64,000 bases of DNA from Ideonella sp. GTDB lineage: Bacteria > Pseudomonadota > Gammaproteobacteria > Burkholderiales > Burkholderiaceae_C. Location: assembly GCA_015075545.1 (NCBI GenBank), contig JABTUC010000004.1, positions 62,001-126,000 of the forward strand, written 5' to 3'. The notes beneath the pieces were generated by a model, which saw only the letters and a program-made list of their open reading frames with translations, ran no database searches and was not told the origin of the DNA. Below are positions 1 to 9,964 of the stretch, piece by piece; within the stretch, counting starts at the first letter, position 1, and every line of letters begins with the position of its first letter. A program made the position numbers and the translations under genes.

Positions 1-1047
1 CGATCGGCGGCGTCGATCCGGCAGCAGTTCTCCACCGAGGTCAACGTCAAGCTGTCGCGATTCGGTCTCGAGCTGCTGCGCAACCCCGATGAGTGGCTCG
101 CCGTCGACGGCGACGCGGTCGACCTGGGCTTCGTCGAATCGGGTTATCTCTTCATCGCCACCGGCGAGGCCGGCGCGCAGGCGCTGCGCGACTCGAACGC
201 GGTGCAGCGCGCGGCCGGCGCCGCGGTCAGCCTGCTGTCGCCGCGCGAACTGGCGCAGCGCGTGCCGTGGCTGCGCCACGACGACGTACAGCTCGCCAGC
301 CTCGGCGAGCGCGGCGAAGGCTGGTTCGACGGCTACGCGTTCGCGCGTGCGCTGGCGCGCAAGGCGCGTGCCATGCCGGTGCGGTGTGGCACGCCAGCGC
401 GGTGGTTGGCTTCGAGCAGCGCGCCGAGCGCTTGCACGCGGTGCGCCTGGCCGACGGCAGCCGCGTCGAGGCCGACGCGTTCGTGCTCGCCGCCGCGCGT
501 GGTCGCGCGCGGTCGGCGCGCTGGCCGGCGTCGACGTGCCGGTGTTCGCGCGCCGGCGCACGGTGTTCGTCTTCAACGCGCCCGCGCCGCTGCCCGCGCA
601 CGCCGCTGGTCGTCGACCCGTCGGGCGTCTGGTTCCGCAGCGAGGGCAGCGGCTTCATCGGCGGCTGGTCGCCGGGCGCGCGCGACGCCGATCCCGACGA
701 CCCGCCGCTCGACCAACCCGACCTCGACCAGTTCGACGCGCGGCGTGTGGCCGGCGCTCGCGCACCGCGTGCCGGTGTTCGCCGCGCTGCGCCGCACGCG
801 CGCGCGGGACGGCTACTACGAGGTGCACCCACTCGACCACAACGCGCTGGTCGGCCCGCACCCGGCGTGCCCCAACCTGCTGCTGGCGTGCGGCTTCTCG
901 GGCCATGGGCTGCAGCACGCTGCGGGCGTCGGCCGCGGCATCGCCGAGTGGCTGCTGCGCGGACGCTACGTCAGCCTCGATCTCTCGCCGTTGTCGCCGC
1001 AGCGCATCGCGCTGGGCCGACCGCTGGTCGAACGTGCGGTGATTTGA
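1..1047 (+). pseudogene. FAD-dependent oxidoreductase (DAO family), 5'-partial, multiply frameshifted
   Basis: The reading frame enters from the left edge, so the N-terminal FAD-binding Rossmann motif is outside the window. The visible part reads like the middle and C-terminus of a D-amino-acid-oxidase/FOXRED1-type flavoprotein: 'VESGYLFIATGEAG', then 'EGWFDGYAFARALARKA', and a C-terminal 'ACGFSGHGLQHAAGVGRGIAEW' region that in this family closes over the flavin. The translation is continuous only if the frame is changed at least four times, near 370, 505, 600 and 740, ending at 1047. Motifs are conserved on both sides of every break, so sequencing indels are as likely as real decay. The substrate (amino acid, sarcosine-like or dicarboxylate) cannot be told. 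Confidence 0.7.
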
Positions 1048-1069
1048 AGCCGCCTGGCGGCCCTGCGCG

Positions 1070-3278
1070 TCACTGCCGCGGCAGCCATTCGTCGAGCAGG
1101 CCGAACAGCGGTGGCTCGCCGCGCCTGAACTCGGGCAGCAGGTTCATGTCGGTGATCACCGTCGGCGCGTAGCGCGCCGAGGCGCGCAGATACTCGGCGG
1201 CAGGCTCCAGCGGCGCCCGCGCCAACCGATCGCCGACGCGGCCGCGTTCGAACAAGTCGTCAGCGAAGGCTGGCTCGTCGCCGATGCGGCAGCGGCGCAG
1301 CACCGCCTCGGCATCCGCACGCTTGACCAGCGGCTGCTGGCTCATGTAGGCGAAGCTCGCGTAACGCGCGACGTGCGGAAAGACCTCGAGTGCGGTGCGA
1401 TACGCATCGGCGCTGCCGGTCGTGTTGACCGCGAGAATGCCGCCTGGCGCGAGCAGCCGCGCAGTCAGCCGCAGGTACTCCTCGGACAGCAGCATCGTCG
1501 AGTAGGCGCGCCAGTGAAAGGTGGTGTTCTGGAAGATCAGGTCGTAGCGCCGGTCGATGTGCGCGCGCATCCAGCGTCGGCCGTCGTCGACGTGAATTCG
1601 CACCCTCGGGTCGGACAGGATCGGGGCCACCGCCGGATAGCGTTCGATCAGATCGACGTAGCCGGGTTGATTTCCACGGCGTCGACGCGCTCGACGCCGG
1701 GCATGCCCAGGACGACCCGTGTCCACGCACCGGTGCTGAGCCCGATCACCAGCACGCGGCGCGGCGCGGGATGCATCGTGGCCATCAGGTAGGCCCGATC
1801 GAGGCCGTTCATATTGGTTCGCAAATCGGTGCTGATCGCGCCGTCGTAGACGTTGCCGCCGAACGTGGTATCCCCGAATCTTCCGTCGCCGGCCAGAACA
1901 TGGATGATTCCGTGCTTGTTCTGTATGACGTGACGCAACGACCCGCCTTCTTCACGGGCCATTGCCAGCGTCTCGATGATCTGCGGCGGCTGCAGCACGC
2001 TGGCCACGCCGGTGCCGGCGATTGCTAGCGCAACCAGCCACTCATGCTGCGCGGCGCGGCGCGCACGAGGCAGATGGCCGACAGTGCCGCAGCCGTCAGC
2101 GTGCCGATCAGTGCCATCGCCGCCGCCACGCCCATCAGATCCAGCAGCCAGTAGCCCGTGACAATGGGGCCGATCGCGGCACCGAGCACGTTGGCCAGGT
2201 ACACCCGCGACACCGATCGTCCGATGCGGTGCTCGAGCGACGCGTCCGAGCCCAGGTGATGCACGATCGGAAAGATGATCGCCTTGAGCATCGCGGTCAG
2301 CGCGATCAGACCCACCAGGCCAGGCAGGCGGGCTTCTGTGTATCCGAGCACGCGCGCCGACAGGTACACCCAGGCCAGATCCACGAACGCCGCCTGTGCC
2401 AGCACGATACCGGCCGAGCGCAGCAGGTTCGGACTGCGACCACACAGCTGCTGCCGCCGACGGCCGCGCCGAGCGCGATGCCCACCAAGAACGCGGCCAG
2501 CACGATCGCAAAGGCGTGCGGCCGGCCGTTGTGGCCGAACGAAACCAGGCGCACCCACAGGATCTCCTGGCTCAGGCTGAGCAGGCCGACCCCGAACGAC
2601 AGTGCAATGGCCAGGCGCTTCACGGTCTGGCCCGCCACACCACGGCGCTGGCCACGATGGCGCTGGCCAGCAGGTTCGCGCCGGCAGCGAACTGCACCAC
2701 CTGCCGCAGGTCAAACCAATACAACAGCAGGAAACCGACCGCCAGTGCGCCGCAGGCTGCGCCCAGGGTGTTCACGAAGTACAGCGTCCCGGTGGACACC
2801 CGATGTGCCGCGTGCTGCGAAATGCATGCGCCACCAGCATCGGCAGCGTGGCGCCCATGCACACGGTCGGTATCAGCAGCAGCCCGAAACACAAGAGTGC
2901 GGCGGCAGGCCGCGACAGCCCGCTGAACGCCTCGGCGCTGCCCACCAGCAGCCCCACGCTGACCAGGCCGTAGCACGCGATTGCGATCTCGGCCAGGCAA
3001 AACGCCACCAGGATGCGCCCCGCGACGCGGTCGGCGATCCAACCGCCGAGCACCGCGCCGACGCCCATGCCGAGCATGAACGTCGATACCACGATGGTCA
3101 CCGACTCGATGTCCACGCCGACCACCACGAACAGCAGGCGTTGCCATGCCACCTGATAGACCAGCGCCGCAAAGCCCGACAGGAAGAACGCACCGGCGAC
3201 GCGCCATCGCCCGAGCGCTGTGCTGGGCCGACTCGACTGCAGCCCGCCGGCTGTCGGTATGGATTCGGAAAGGCGCAT
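1070..3278 (-). pseudogene. MFS-like membrane domain fused to spermidine-synthase-like domain, multiply frameshifted
   Basis: The N-terminal part (from about 3278) is hydrophobic, with the stretch 'LSGFAALVYQVAWQRLL' that marks the fused MFS/spermidine synthase family, and carries several membrane segments. The C-terminal part has a methyltransferase-fold aminopropyltransferase domain: 'VLVIGLSTGAWTRVVL' (SAM/dcSAM-binding loop), 'VERVDAVEINPA', then 'YDLIFQNTTFHWRAY' and 'GGILAVNTTGS'. Normal family members are a single long protein; here at least four frame changes are needed between 1650 and 2800. It lies 74 bp downstream of the sulfatase gene on the same strand, so the two probably shared a transcript. 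These fusions are seldom true polyamine enzymes; the product is unknown. Confidence 0.7.
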
Positions 3279-3352
3279 TCAGGCTCGATCTCGCAGAAAC
3301 GTCTCTGTACACGAAGCGCGTGCCGGTGCGGCCGTGCGGCGGCGTGAAGAAG

Positions 3353-4944
3353 TCACTGCTCCCGACGTTTCGGAGGCACCGCGTGGTCATGAGCCCAGTT
3401 CAGCGCAAGCGATCGCACCGCGAGGCGGGCCGCCCACGTCGTCGGCCGCGGCGTCGGCAACGTCTCGGCAGGATCCCCGGCAAGTGCCAGCCACAGCCTT
3501 GCCACGTCGCGATGGGCAATCAGGCCGGGCCGCCGAAACGGCACCAACCGCTGCGTGGCGCCAGTGGTGGCGAAGGCCTGGTTCCACAGAACCAGTGTCG
3601 GCACGTGCGTATCGCGCCGTCCGGCGGGCCCGCGTGGTAGCGCTTGCGGTTGCCATCGCTCCACAGGTTCTCGCCGTGATCGCTGGTGAACACTGCAAAC
3701 GCCGGCTTCGTTTCGGCGTCGAGCACGGCAGCGATCTCGAGCAATGTCTTGGCACCGAACTCTGCCGCCCGCTGGTAGCGCAGTGTCTCGCGCTCATCGG
3801 CCGTCAGCCCGCCGGGTTCGGGCCCGAACAGATCGGGTGGATAACGATCGGCGTAGTGGAAGTGCTGCCCCAGCAGGTGCAACAGCGCCGCACGCGAGGG
3901 CCGCGCGCGCGAGGCGAACGCGAAGTGGCGCAGCGCCAGCACAGCCGCATCGTCGTGCGGGCCCAGCTCTGCCGACGACGACAACTGCTGGACGACGTCG
4001 TGGCCCGCCTCCTTCACGATCAGCGACTCCTGGGCCGAGATCCACGCGGTATAGGCGCCGGCCGCCTGGCATGGGCCAGCAGCGTGGGCGCCTGTCGAGC
4101 CGTGCGTTCGTCGTCGGGCTCGGCCATCGTCAGCAGCCGGGGCACGGTGATGGCCGTGGCGTTGGCCGACGCGCAAGCGTCGGCCAGCCGCGCCCGCCAC
4201 CGCGATCGATGCGCTCGAGCAGTTGCTTCGACCACTGCCCCCGCTGCGCGACGGCGAGCGCGTCGGCGCGTAACGACTCCCCGAGCACGAAGACCGCCAG
4301 CCCCGGATTCGCCCGGAACGTCGCCGGCGCACGCCGACCGTCGCGCACGAACGACTGACCGCCATAGGCCCACCGTTCGAGGGCTTCTTGCGTCGAGGCG
4401 CGCAGCACGTCGACGTGCGACAGCCAGACGACGCTGCGCCATGACTCGGGCCCCATCCAGCGCAATGCGCCGGGCAGGCCGACATCCGGCGCCAGCCGCA
4501 CGAGCAGGATCAAGGCGATCAAGCCGGCGAACAGCGTCGCGGTCCGCGCGGAGCGAACGTGTTGGGCCCGGCGCCCCCACCGGCCGCGCGACGCCGATCA
4601 GCAGCCCGTGCAAAACCGAAAGCACCACGAACCATGGCCGCTGCACCGCCTCAGACACCACCGCGCCGACCTCCGAACGCGACGCGGTGACGGCGGCAAG
4701 AACCAGCGAAGAAGGGCCCGGACCCCGTGAGAATCACGCAGCCGATCCAGGTCAGTGTCAGCGGCAGGCAGACGAGCAGCGCGAAGACGCCGATCATCGG
4801 CGCTGGCGCCAACGCCGCGGCTAGCGCCGCCACGATCGACCACAGGGCGGTGGCCTGCGGATCTGCCAGCGGCCGGCCTCCGAAGGCCCAGACCAATGCA
4901 GGCTCGAGTGCCGCCAGACCGAGCGCCAGCCTCGATACCCACAA
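3353..4944 (-). pseudogene. Sulfatase/phosphoethanolamine-transferase-like membrane protein, frameshifted
   Basis: An N-terminal segment (about 4944-4650) encodes three or so membrane helices. It is followed by 'AVFVLGESLRADAL', the position of the catalytic nucleophile region in EptA/LTA-synthase-like enzymes (usually GETxR), and later by 'FTSDHGENLWSDG', the metal-binding DHGE motif. Such proteins transfer phosphoethanolamine or phosphoglycerol to envelope glycans from the periplasmic side. At least three frame changes are needed (near 4500, 4090 and 3560). The most upstream start I can support is a TTG at 4944, so the true start may lie further out. The membrane part is shorter than in EptA, so the exact subfamily is uncertain. 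Confidence 0.65.
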
Positions 4945-5293
4945 CGAGCGGTTCGCTCGTCGTGGGATCCGCTCTCGCTCCGGCCGCCGGAGCGGGCGCT
5001 GAGGATGGGTGGATCGGGTTGCACTCGGTGCCAGGCGGCAGGTCTGGGTGGCGCCGAACTATGCCCGATCGGCCCGGAAAATCGCCTGCGACCCGGCGGT
5101 TTCCTCCACCAGTTCACGAATGAGGCAGTGCACCCGGCCCGGTCGGCGCCGCGCAAGCCGCCGTCGCGACATGGTCGGCGAGCTGGCCACGGCTGCCGTT
5201 CGCAATGACCTGCGAGGTCATGTCGCGTGGCCCGACGCGGCGTGCCATATTGCCGGCGGTGCACACTGTGTCTTCGATGCGAGGAGACGCGCG
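4945..5293. other. Spacer upstream of sulfatase and enoyl-CoA hydratase, with hairpins and a doubtful short frame
   Basis: This 349-bp stretch separates a minus-strand gene from a plus-strand gene, so it should hold both promoters. Two perfect small hairpins lie at 4944-4960 (7-bp stem, 3-nt loop) and 4976-4994 (8-bp stem, 3-nt loop). A minus-strand frame ending at 5059 contains 'HCLIRELVEETAGSQAIF', which looks protein-like. It would join a start at 5221 only through a frameshift near 5155, so I do not call it a gene. No clear -35/-10 pair was seen. Confidence 0.4.
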
Positions 5294-6069
5294 ATGACGC
5301 AAGCCCCAGCCGTGCGCAGCACGATCGACGGCCCGGTGCTCACGGTGACGCTGTCGAGGCCTGCGCAGCGCAATGCCGTCGACGGCCCCACCGCGGCGCG
5401 GCTGCGCGAAGCGTTCGAAGCCTTCGAACGATCGACGCGCTGCGCGTCGCGGTACTCAGCGGCGACGGCGGCACCTTCTGCGCCGGCGCCGACCTGCGGG
5501 CACTCGGCGACCCGGCGCGACGCAACGCCATCGAGCCCACCGGCACCGCCGCCGGCCCGATGGGGCCGACGCGCATGGCGTTCGTCAAGCCGGTGATCGC
5601 CGCGATCGAAGGCTACGCGGTGGCCGGCGGCCTCGAGCTGGCGTTGATGTGCGATCTGCGCGTGGCCGCGCGCGGTGCGGTGTTCGGCGTGTTCTGTCGC
5701 CGCTGGGGCGTGCCGCTGATCGACGGCGGCACCGTGCGCCTGCCGCGGCTGGTGGGCATGGGCCGCGCGCTCGACCTCATCCTCACCGGCCGCGCGGTCG
5801 GCGCCGACGAGGCGCTGCGCATCGGCCTGGCCGATCGCGTGGTCGACGACGGCCAGGCGCTCGCGCAGGCGCAGGCGCTGGCGGCGCAGATCGCCGCGTT
5901 CCCGCAGCGATGCATGCTGGCCGACCGCGCGTCGGCGTTCGCACAGTGGGATCTGCCGCTGAATGAGGCGCTCCGCAACGAAGGCGCCGGCGGCTATCCG
6001 GTGATCGCAGCCGAGGGCCTGGCCGGTGCCGCGCGCTTCGCCGCCGGTGCCGGCCGCCACGGACGATAG
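5294..6069 (+). CDS. Enoyl-CoA hydratase/isomerase (crotonase family), one frameshift
   Basis: The protein would be about 258 residues, normal for a crotonase. ATG at 5294 follows GAGGAG by a few bases. The frame changes once near 5437; before it the protein reads 'DGPVLTVTLSRPAQRNAVDG', and after it 'GGTFCAGADL' (oxyanion-hole strand) and 'KPVIAAIEGYAVAGGLELAL' (CoA-binding and second oxyanion loop). The catalytic glutamates of true hydratases are not obvious: the loop after 'CRRWGVPLIDGGT' resembles diverged members, so isomerase, hydratase or thioesterase activity is open. It is followed after 10 bp by the P450 gene, suggesting a two-gene transcript. The frameshift may be a consensus error. 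Confidence 0.8.
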
Positions 6070-6079
6070 GACGCTCGCC

Positions 6080-7303
6080 ATGCCGCTCACCGATGCGTCG
6101 TCGATCGCCACGTTCACGCTGGCCACGGTGCCTGCAGAATTCGTCGACGACCCGTACCCGTGGTACGCGCAACTGCGCGTGCACGACCCGGTGCACGCGC
6201 TCGGCAACGACCAGTGGCTGCTGACGCGCTACGACGACGTGGCGCTGCTGTACCGCAGCGCCGCGGCGAGCTCGGACAAGCAGCGCGAGTTCGCGCCGAA
6301 ATTCGGCGCCGGCACGCCGCTGTACGAGCACCATACGACGAGCCTGGTCTTCAACGACCCGCCGCTGCACACGCGCGTGCGCCGCCTGCTGATGGGTGCA
6401 TTGAGCCAGCGCGCGATCGCGCGCATGGAGCCCGGCGTCGTGGCGCTGGTCGACGGCCTGCTCGACCGGCTGCAGGGCGAGCCCGTGGCCGACCTGATCG
6501 ACGGCTTCGCCGCGCAGATCCCGGTTGAGGTGATCGGCAACCTGCTCGACGTGCCGCGCAGCGAGCGCGGCCCGCTGCGCGGCTGGTCGCTGGCGATCCT
6601 GTCGGCACTCGAGCCGGCGCCGAACACGCAGGTGCTGGCGGCGCGGCAACGCCGCGGTGACGGATTTCCTCGCCTACCTGCGCGGGGTCGTCGCACACCG
6701 CCGTGCCCACCCCGGCGACCCGGAGGCCGACGTGCTGACGCGCCTGATCCAGGGCGAGCACGAGGGCGAGCAGCTCACCGCAACCGAGCTGCTGCACAAC
6801 TGCATCTTCCTGCTCAACGCGGGCCACGAGACGACGACCAACCTGATCGGCCGCGGTGCGCGCGCGCTGCTGACGCAGCGCGACCAGCTCGAGCGGCTGC
6901 AGCGCGAGCCGGCGTTGATCGGCCCGGGCGTCGAAGAGCTGCTGCGCTTCGAGAGCCCGCTGCAGCTCAACAACCGGCGGCTCACGGCGCCGGTGGCTTT
7001 GAGCGCGCGCGCGAGCTGCCGGCCGGCGCCTTCGTCACGCTCGGCGTCGGCGCGGCCAACCGCGACCCCGCGCAGTTCGCGTCGCCCGACACGCTCGACC
7101 TCGCGCGCAAGCCCAACCATCACCTCGCGTTCGGCCACGGCGCGCACGCCTGCGCGGGCATGAACGTGGCCCGGCTGGAGGCGCGCATCGCGATCGGCGC
7201 GCTGGTGCAGCGCTACCCGCGTATCGAGCTGGCCGGCGCCGCGGTGCGCGACCGCCGCGTGCGCTTTCGCGGGTTCAAGCGCCTGCCGGTGCGGCTCGAT
7301 TAG
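6080..7303 (+). pseudogene. Cytochrome P450, frameshifted twice
   Basis: The diagnostic P450 elements are in order: the I-helix motif 'AGHETT' (codons near 6817-6834), the K-helix ExxR in 'EELLRFESP', and the haem-binding loop 'FGHGAHACAG', with the haem-thiolate cysteine codon at 7151-7153. The soluble bacterial form of about 407 residues is expected. ATG at 6080 starts a frame that must shift near 6650 and back near 7005. All haem and oxygen-activation residues survive, so an indel error in GC runs is a good explanation. The preceding crotonase gene is 10 bp away, hinting at oxidation of a CoA-linked or terpenoid substrate. A ferredoxin partner is not present in the window. The stop overlaps the convergent PIN-toxin gene by 4 bp. 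Confidence 0.8.
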
Positions 7304-7719
7304 GGGTCGAGCACCGCCAAGGCGGCACCCGATCGAGCGAGCGCCTTGCGCAGCGCCGAGTCGAGCGTGGCCAACGGCAGCCTGCGCCGCAATGCCAGCT
7401 CGAGGTAGACGGCGTCGTAAGCGCTCAGTGCGTGGGCGGCGGCCAGGGCGTCGAGGTCGATCATCGACACCGGCTCGCGATCCACGCGCAAGCGCAGCCC
7501 GGCGGCGGCCGCCACGAGTTCGCGCCGCTTCGCATCGCTGATGCGCCTGCGCCGCTGCGCGCTCAGCAGCAGGTTGCCCATTTCGAGTTGCCACAACGCG
7601 GGAACCCAGACGTCGCGCTCGGCCGTGGCTTGCAGCGCGGCCTCGGTATAGGCGTTGGCCTCGTCGGGCAGAAACCAAGCGGCAGTGACCGAGGCATCAA
7701 CCACCAGTGCCGCGGTCAC
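7300..7719 (-). CDS. vapC: PIN-domain ribonuclease toxin (VapC-like)
   Basis: A 139-residue PIN protein. The acidic active-site residues are visible: Asp8 in 'VVDASV', Glu46 in 'QLEMGN', Asp102 in 'YDAVYLELA' and Asp120 in 'ATLD'. Together they bind Mg2+/Mn2+ for RNA cleavage. The start overlaps the stop of the upstream antitoxin gene by 4 bp (ATGA), the usual translational coupling of toxin-antitoxin operons. Family members cleave tRNA or rRNA when freed from the antitoxin. The RNA target cannot be read from sequence. The 3' end overlaps the convergent P450 gene by 4 bp. Confidence 0.85.
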   Translation of the reverse strand: MTAALVVDASVTAAWFLPDEANAYTEAALQATAERDVWVPALWQLEMGNLLLSAQRRRRISDAKRRELVAAAAGLRLRVDREPVSMIDLDALAAAHALSAYDAVYLELALRRRLPLATLDSALRKALARSGAALAVLDP

Positions 7720-7952
7720 CGGCGCCCCTCGGCAACGAGGTCGCGCGCCACAAGCTTGCCGAGGCTGACGCCCTTGCGCGAGGCACGCAGACGCGCGATG
7801 GCATCGTGCGCCCGGCCTGCGGCCTCCTGAGGGAGGGCGAGTTGCGCCACCGCCTTGCCGCGGCGGGTGATGACGATCACCTCGCCGGCCTGCACGCGTT
7901 CGATCAGTTCGGACAACCGGTTCTTGGCTTCGAACAAGGCGACGTGGGTCAT
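7716..7952 (-). CDS. vapB: Phd/YefM-type antitoxin of the PIN toxin
   Basis: A 78-residue protein that begins 'MTHVALFEAKNRLSELIERV' and continues 'AGEVIVITRRGKAVAQL', the Phd/YefM fold that binds operator DNA with its N-terminal half. The basic C-terminal tail would wrap the PIN toxin. I chose the ATG at 7952 because GAGGAG lies about 9 bases upstream; a longer start at 7979 adds nine unlikely residues. It neutralises the product of the next gene and probably autorepresses the pair through the AGCTAG-rich site upstream. Confidence 0.85.
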   Translation of the reverse strand: MTHVALFEAKNRLSELIERVQAGEVIVITRRGKAVAQLALPQEAAGRAHDAIARLRASRKGVSLGKLVARDLVAEGRR

Positions 7953-8000
7953 CGGGCGGCTCCTCGGGCCGGCACTCATCCGCCCCGTCAGGGCGGTCTG

Positions 8001-8020
8001 GCTAGCTAGCTATTCTAGCT
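8001..8020 (-). promoter_or_regulatory. Probable promoter/operator of the Phd/PIN operon
   Basis: The 20-bp tract is built from repeated GCTAGC/AGCTAG units and is strikingly AT-richer than its surroundings. On the minus strand it contains TAGAAT (8017-8012), a good -10 match, about 60 bp before the antitoxin start. No convincing -35 is visible. Palindromic repeats overlapping the -10 are what Phd-type antitoxins usually bind, so an autoregulatory operator is inferred. Confidence 0.4.
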
Positions 8021-8036
8021 CGCTCATCGGCCAGCC

Positions 8037-9239
8037 CTACCAGCTCACCTCGCGCTCCGGCGTGGCGCCGATCTTGTGGATCGACAGATCGGCGCCCGCG
8101 TGCTCCTCTTCCGGCGTGAGTCGCAGGCCCAGCGTGGCGCGCAGCGCGCCATAGACCACGAGGCCACCCACCAGTGCCCAGGCCACGCCGATCAGCGTGC
8201 CGATCACCTGCGCGCCGAAGCTCACGCCGCCCAGGCCGCCGAGCGCCGTGCTGCCGAAGATGCCGCAGGCGATGCCGCCCCACGCGCCGCACAGGCCGTG
8301 CAGCGGCCACACGCCGAGCACGTCGTCGATCTTCCAGCGGTTCTGCGTCAGCGTGAACATGGCGACGAAGATCGCGCCGGCCACGCCGCCGGTGACGAGC
8401 GCGCCGATCGGATGCATCACGTCGGAGCCGGCGCAGATCGCCACCAGCCCGGCGAGCGGGCCGTTGTGCACGAAGCCGGGGTCGTTGCGGCCGAGCAGCG
8501 TGGCCACCAGCGTGCCGCCGACCATCGCCATCAGCGAGTTCACCGCCACCAGCCCCGAGATCTTGTCGATCGTCTGCGCGCTCATCACGTTGAAGCCGAA
8601 CCAGCCGACCGACAGCACCCACGCGCCGAGCGCCAGAAACGGGATCGACGACGGCGGGTGCGCGCTGATGGCGCCGTCCTTGCGGTAGCGGTTGCTGCGC
8701 GCGCCCAGCAGCAGCACCGCGGCCAGCCCGATCCAGCCGCCCACCGCGTGCACCACCACGCTGCCGGCGAAGTCGTGGAACTGCGCGCCGGCGGTGGCCT
8801 CGAGCCAGCCCTGCACGCCGAAGCGACCGTTCCAGGCCAGCCCCTCGAACGCCGGGTAGATCAGCGCCACCAGCGCCGCGGTGGCGATCAACTGAGGCCC
8901 GAAGCGTGCGCGCTCGGCGATGCCGCCCGAGACGATCGCCGGTATCGCCGCCGCGAAGGTGAGCAGGAAGAAGAACTTCACCAGCTCGTAGCCGCTCTTG
9001 GCAGCCAGCGACTGTGCGCTGCCGAAGAAGTGCACGCCGTACGCGAGGCCATAGCCGATGAAGAAGTAGGCGACCGTCGACACCGAGAAGTCGACCAGGA
9101 TCTTGACCAGCGCGTTGACCTGGTTCTTCTTGCGCACGGTGCCCAGCTCGAGGAACGCGAAGCCGCCGTGCATCGCCAGCACCATGATCGCGCCCAGCAG
9201 GATGAACAGCGCGTCACTGCCCTGCTTCAATTGCTCCAT
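8037..9239 (-). CDS. amtB: Ammonium transporter/channel (Amt/MEP/Rh family)
   Basis: A 400-residue membrane protein with the 11-helix pattern of AmtB. The pore twin histidines are His164 in 'DFAGSVVVHAVGG' and His314 in 'WPLHGLCGAWGG', and the conserved Asp is Asp156. It conducts NH3/NH4+ across the inner membrane. ATG at 9239 is preferred because GGAGGG lies 7 bases upstream. Extending to a start at 9329 adds 30 residues that do not resemble a signal peptide. Unlike most proteobacterial amtB genes, no glnK/PII gene adjoins it, so post-translational control would need a PII protein encoded elsewhere. Confidence 0.92.
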   Translation of the reverse strand: MEQLKQGSDALFILLGAIMVLAMHGGFAFLELGTVRKKNQVNALVKILVDFSVSTVAYFFIGYGLAYGVHFFGSAQSLAAKSGYELVKFFFLLTFAAAIPAIVSGGIAERARFGPQLIATAALVALIYPAFEGLAWNGRFGVQGWLEATAGAQFHDFAGSVVVHAVGGWIGLAAVLLLGARSNRYRKDGAISAHPPSSIPFLALGAWVLSVGWFGFNVMSAQTIDKISGLVAVNSLMAMVGGTLVATLLGRNDPGFVHNGPLAGLVAICAGSDVMHPIGALVTGGVAGAIFVAMFTLTQNRWKIDDVLGVWPLHGLCGAWGGIACGIFGSTALGGLGGVSFGAQVIGTLIGVAWALVGGLVVYGALRATLGLRLTPEEEHAGADLSIHKIGATPEREVSW

Positions 9240-9410
9240 CGACACGCCCTCCGGCTGGCCCGCCATGGGCCCGGTGAGCGCGACGATCGCAAGGTCCGTG
9301 CCTGTGTTTGGTGCCCCCGGCTGCACCAAGTCGGCGTGCGCGCACCGTCGGCCGCACCATCGCGACGCACCGAAGCACCCGATGCGTGCGTGGCCGTCCG
9401 GCGACGGGCG

Positions 9411-9902
9411 CTAACGGCGGTCGTTCGGCGGGTCGCAGCGCGGGTCGGTGCCGTAGCCGGCCGAGGTGACGACGCCTTGCGCGTCGAGCTGCGCCTGCCA
9501 CCACAGGCAATCGCTGTTGAAGTAGCGCCACGACCAGATCTGGCCGTCGCGCATCATCCCCATGCGCTCGGAGGGGCGGCCGATCGCCCTCAGCAGATCG
9601 TCGGCCTTCATGCCGGCATGCAAGGTCGCGAAGTGCTTGGGCGTGAGCACCTGATCCCAGCGCACCACGCGGTGCTGCGCGTCGACGTCGACCATGAAGG
9701 TGTCGCGCCCGTAGGGGCCGCGGGCGAACTCCAGGCGCTGGCCGCCGTCGGGCAGCGCGTAGTGGCCGGTGGGCGGGCCCATGTAGTTCACCACCTCGGC
9801 TTCCGGCGCGCCCGCCCGCAGCCCGGGCGGCGGCCCGTAACCGGCACAGCCCGCCAGCAAGGCCAGCCCGGCGGCCATCGTCATCAGTCGGATCGCAGAC
9901 AT
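9411..9902 (-). CDS. Small outer-membrane assembly-type lipoprotein (SmpA/BamE-like fold suspected)
   Basis: A 163-residue protein with a lipoprotein signal ending in the lipobox 'LALLAGC' (Cys near residue 18). Two similar modules follow: 'PEAEVVNYMGPPTG' and later 'MKADDLLRAIGRPSERMG', each followed by strand-rich sequence such as 'IWSWRYF'. This repeated helix-helix-strand pattern with a G-P/G-R-P turn resembles SmpA/BamE-fold lipoproteins, but I cannot confirm the family. It stands alone between amtB and an exporter gene on the same strand. Confidence 0.75.
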   Translation of the reverse strand: MSAIRLMTMAAGLALLAGCAGYGPPPGLRAGAPEAEVVNYMGPPTGHYALPDGGQRLEFARGPYGRDTFMVDVDAQHRVVRWDQVLTPKHFATLHAGMKADDLLRAIGRPSERMGMMRDGQIWSWRYFNSDCLWWQAQLDAQGVVTSAGYGTDPRCDPPNDRR

Positions 9903-9964
9903 CGTTCGCCCCTTGTCACCTGCCGTATACGTCGAACCGGTGGCTTGGCGTCCGCCGGCGCAGG

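Noticed and set aside
5059-5221. Short minus-strand frame with 'HCLIRELVEETAGSQAIF'
   Set aside because: It looks protein-like but lacks a sound start and needs a frameshift; described under the spacer only.
9239-9329. Longer start for amtB
   Set aside because: The extra 30 residues are not a signal peptide, and the internal ATG has a strong GGAGGG ribosome-binding site.
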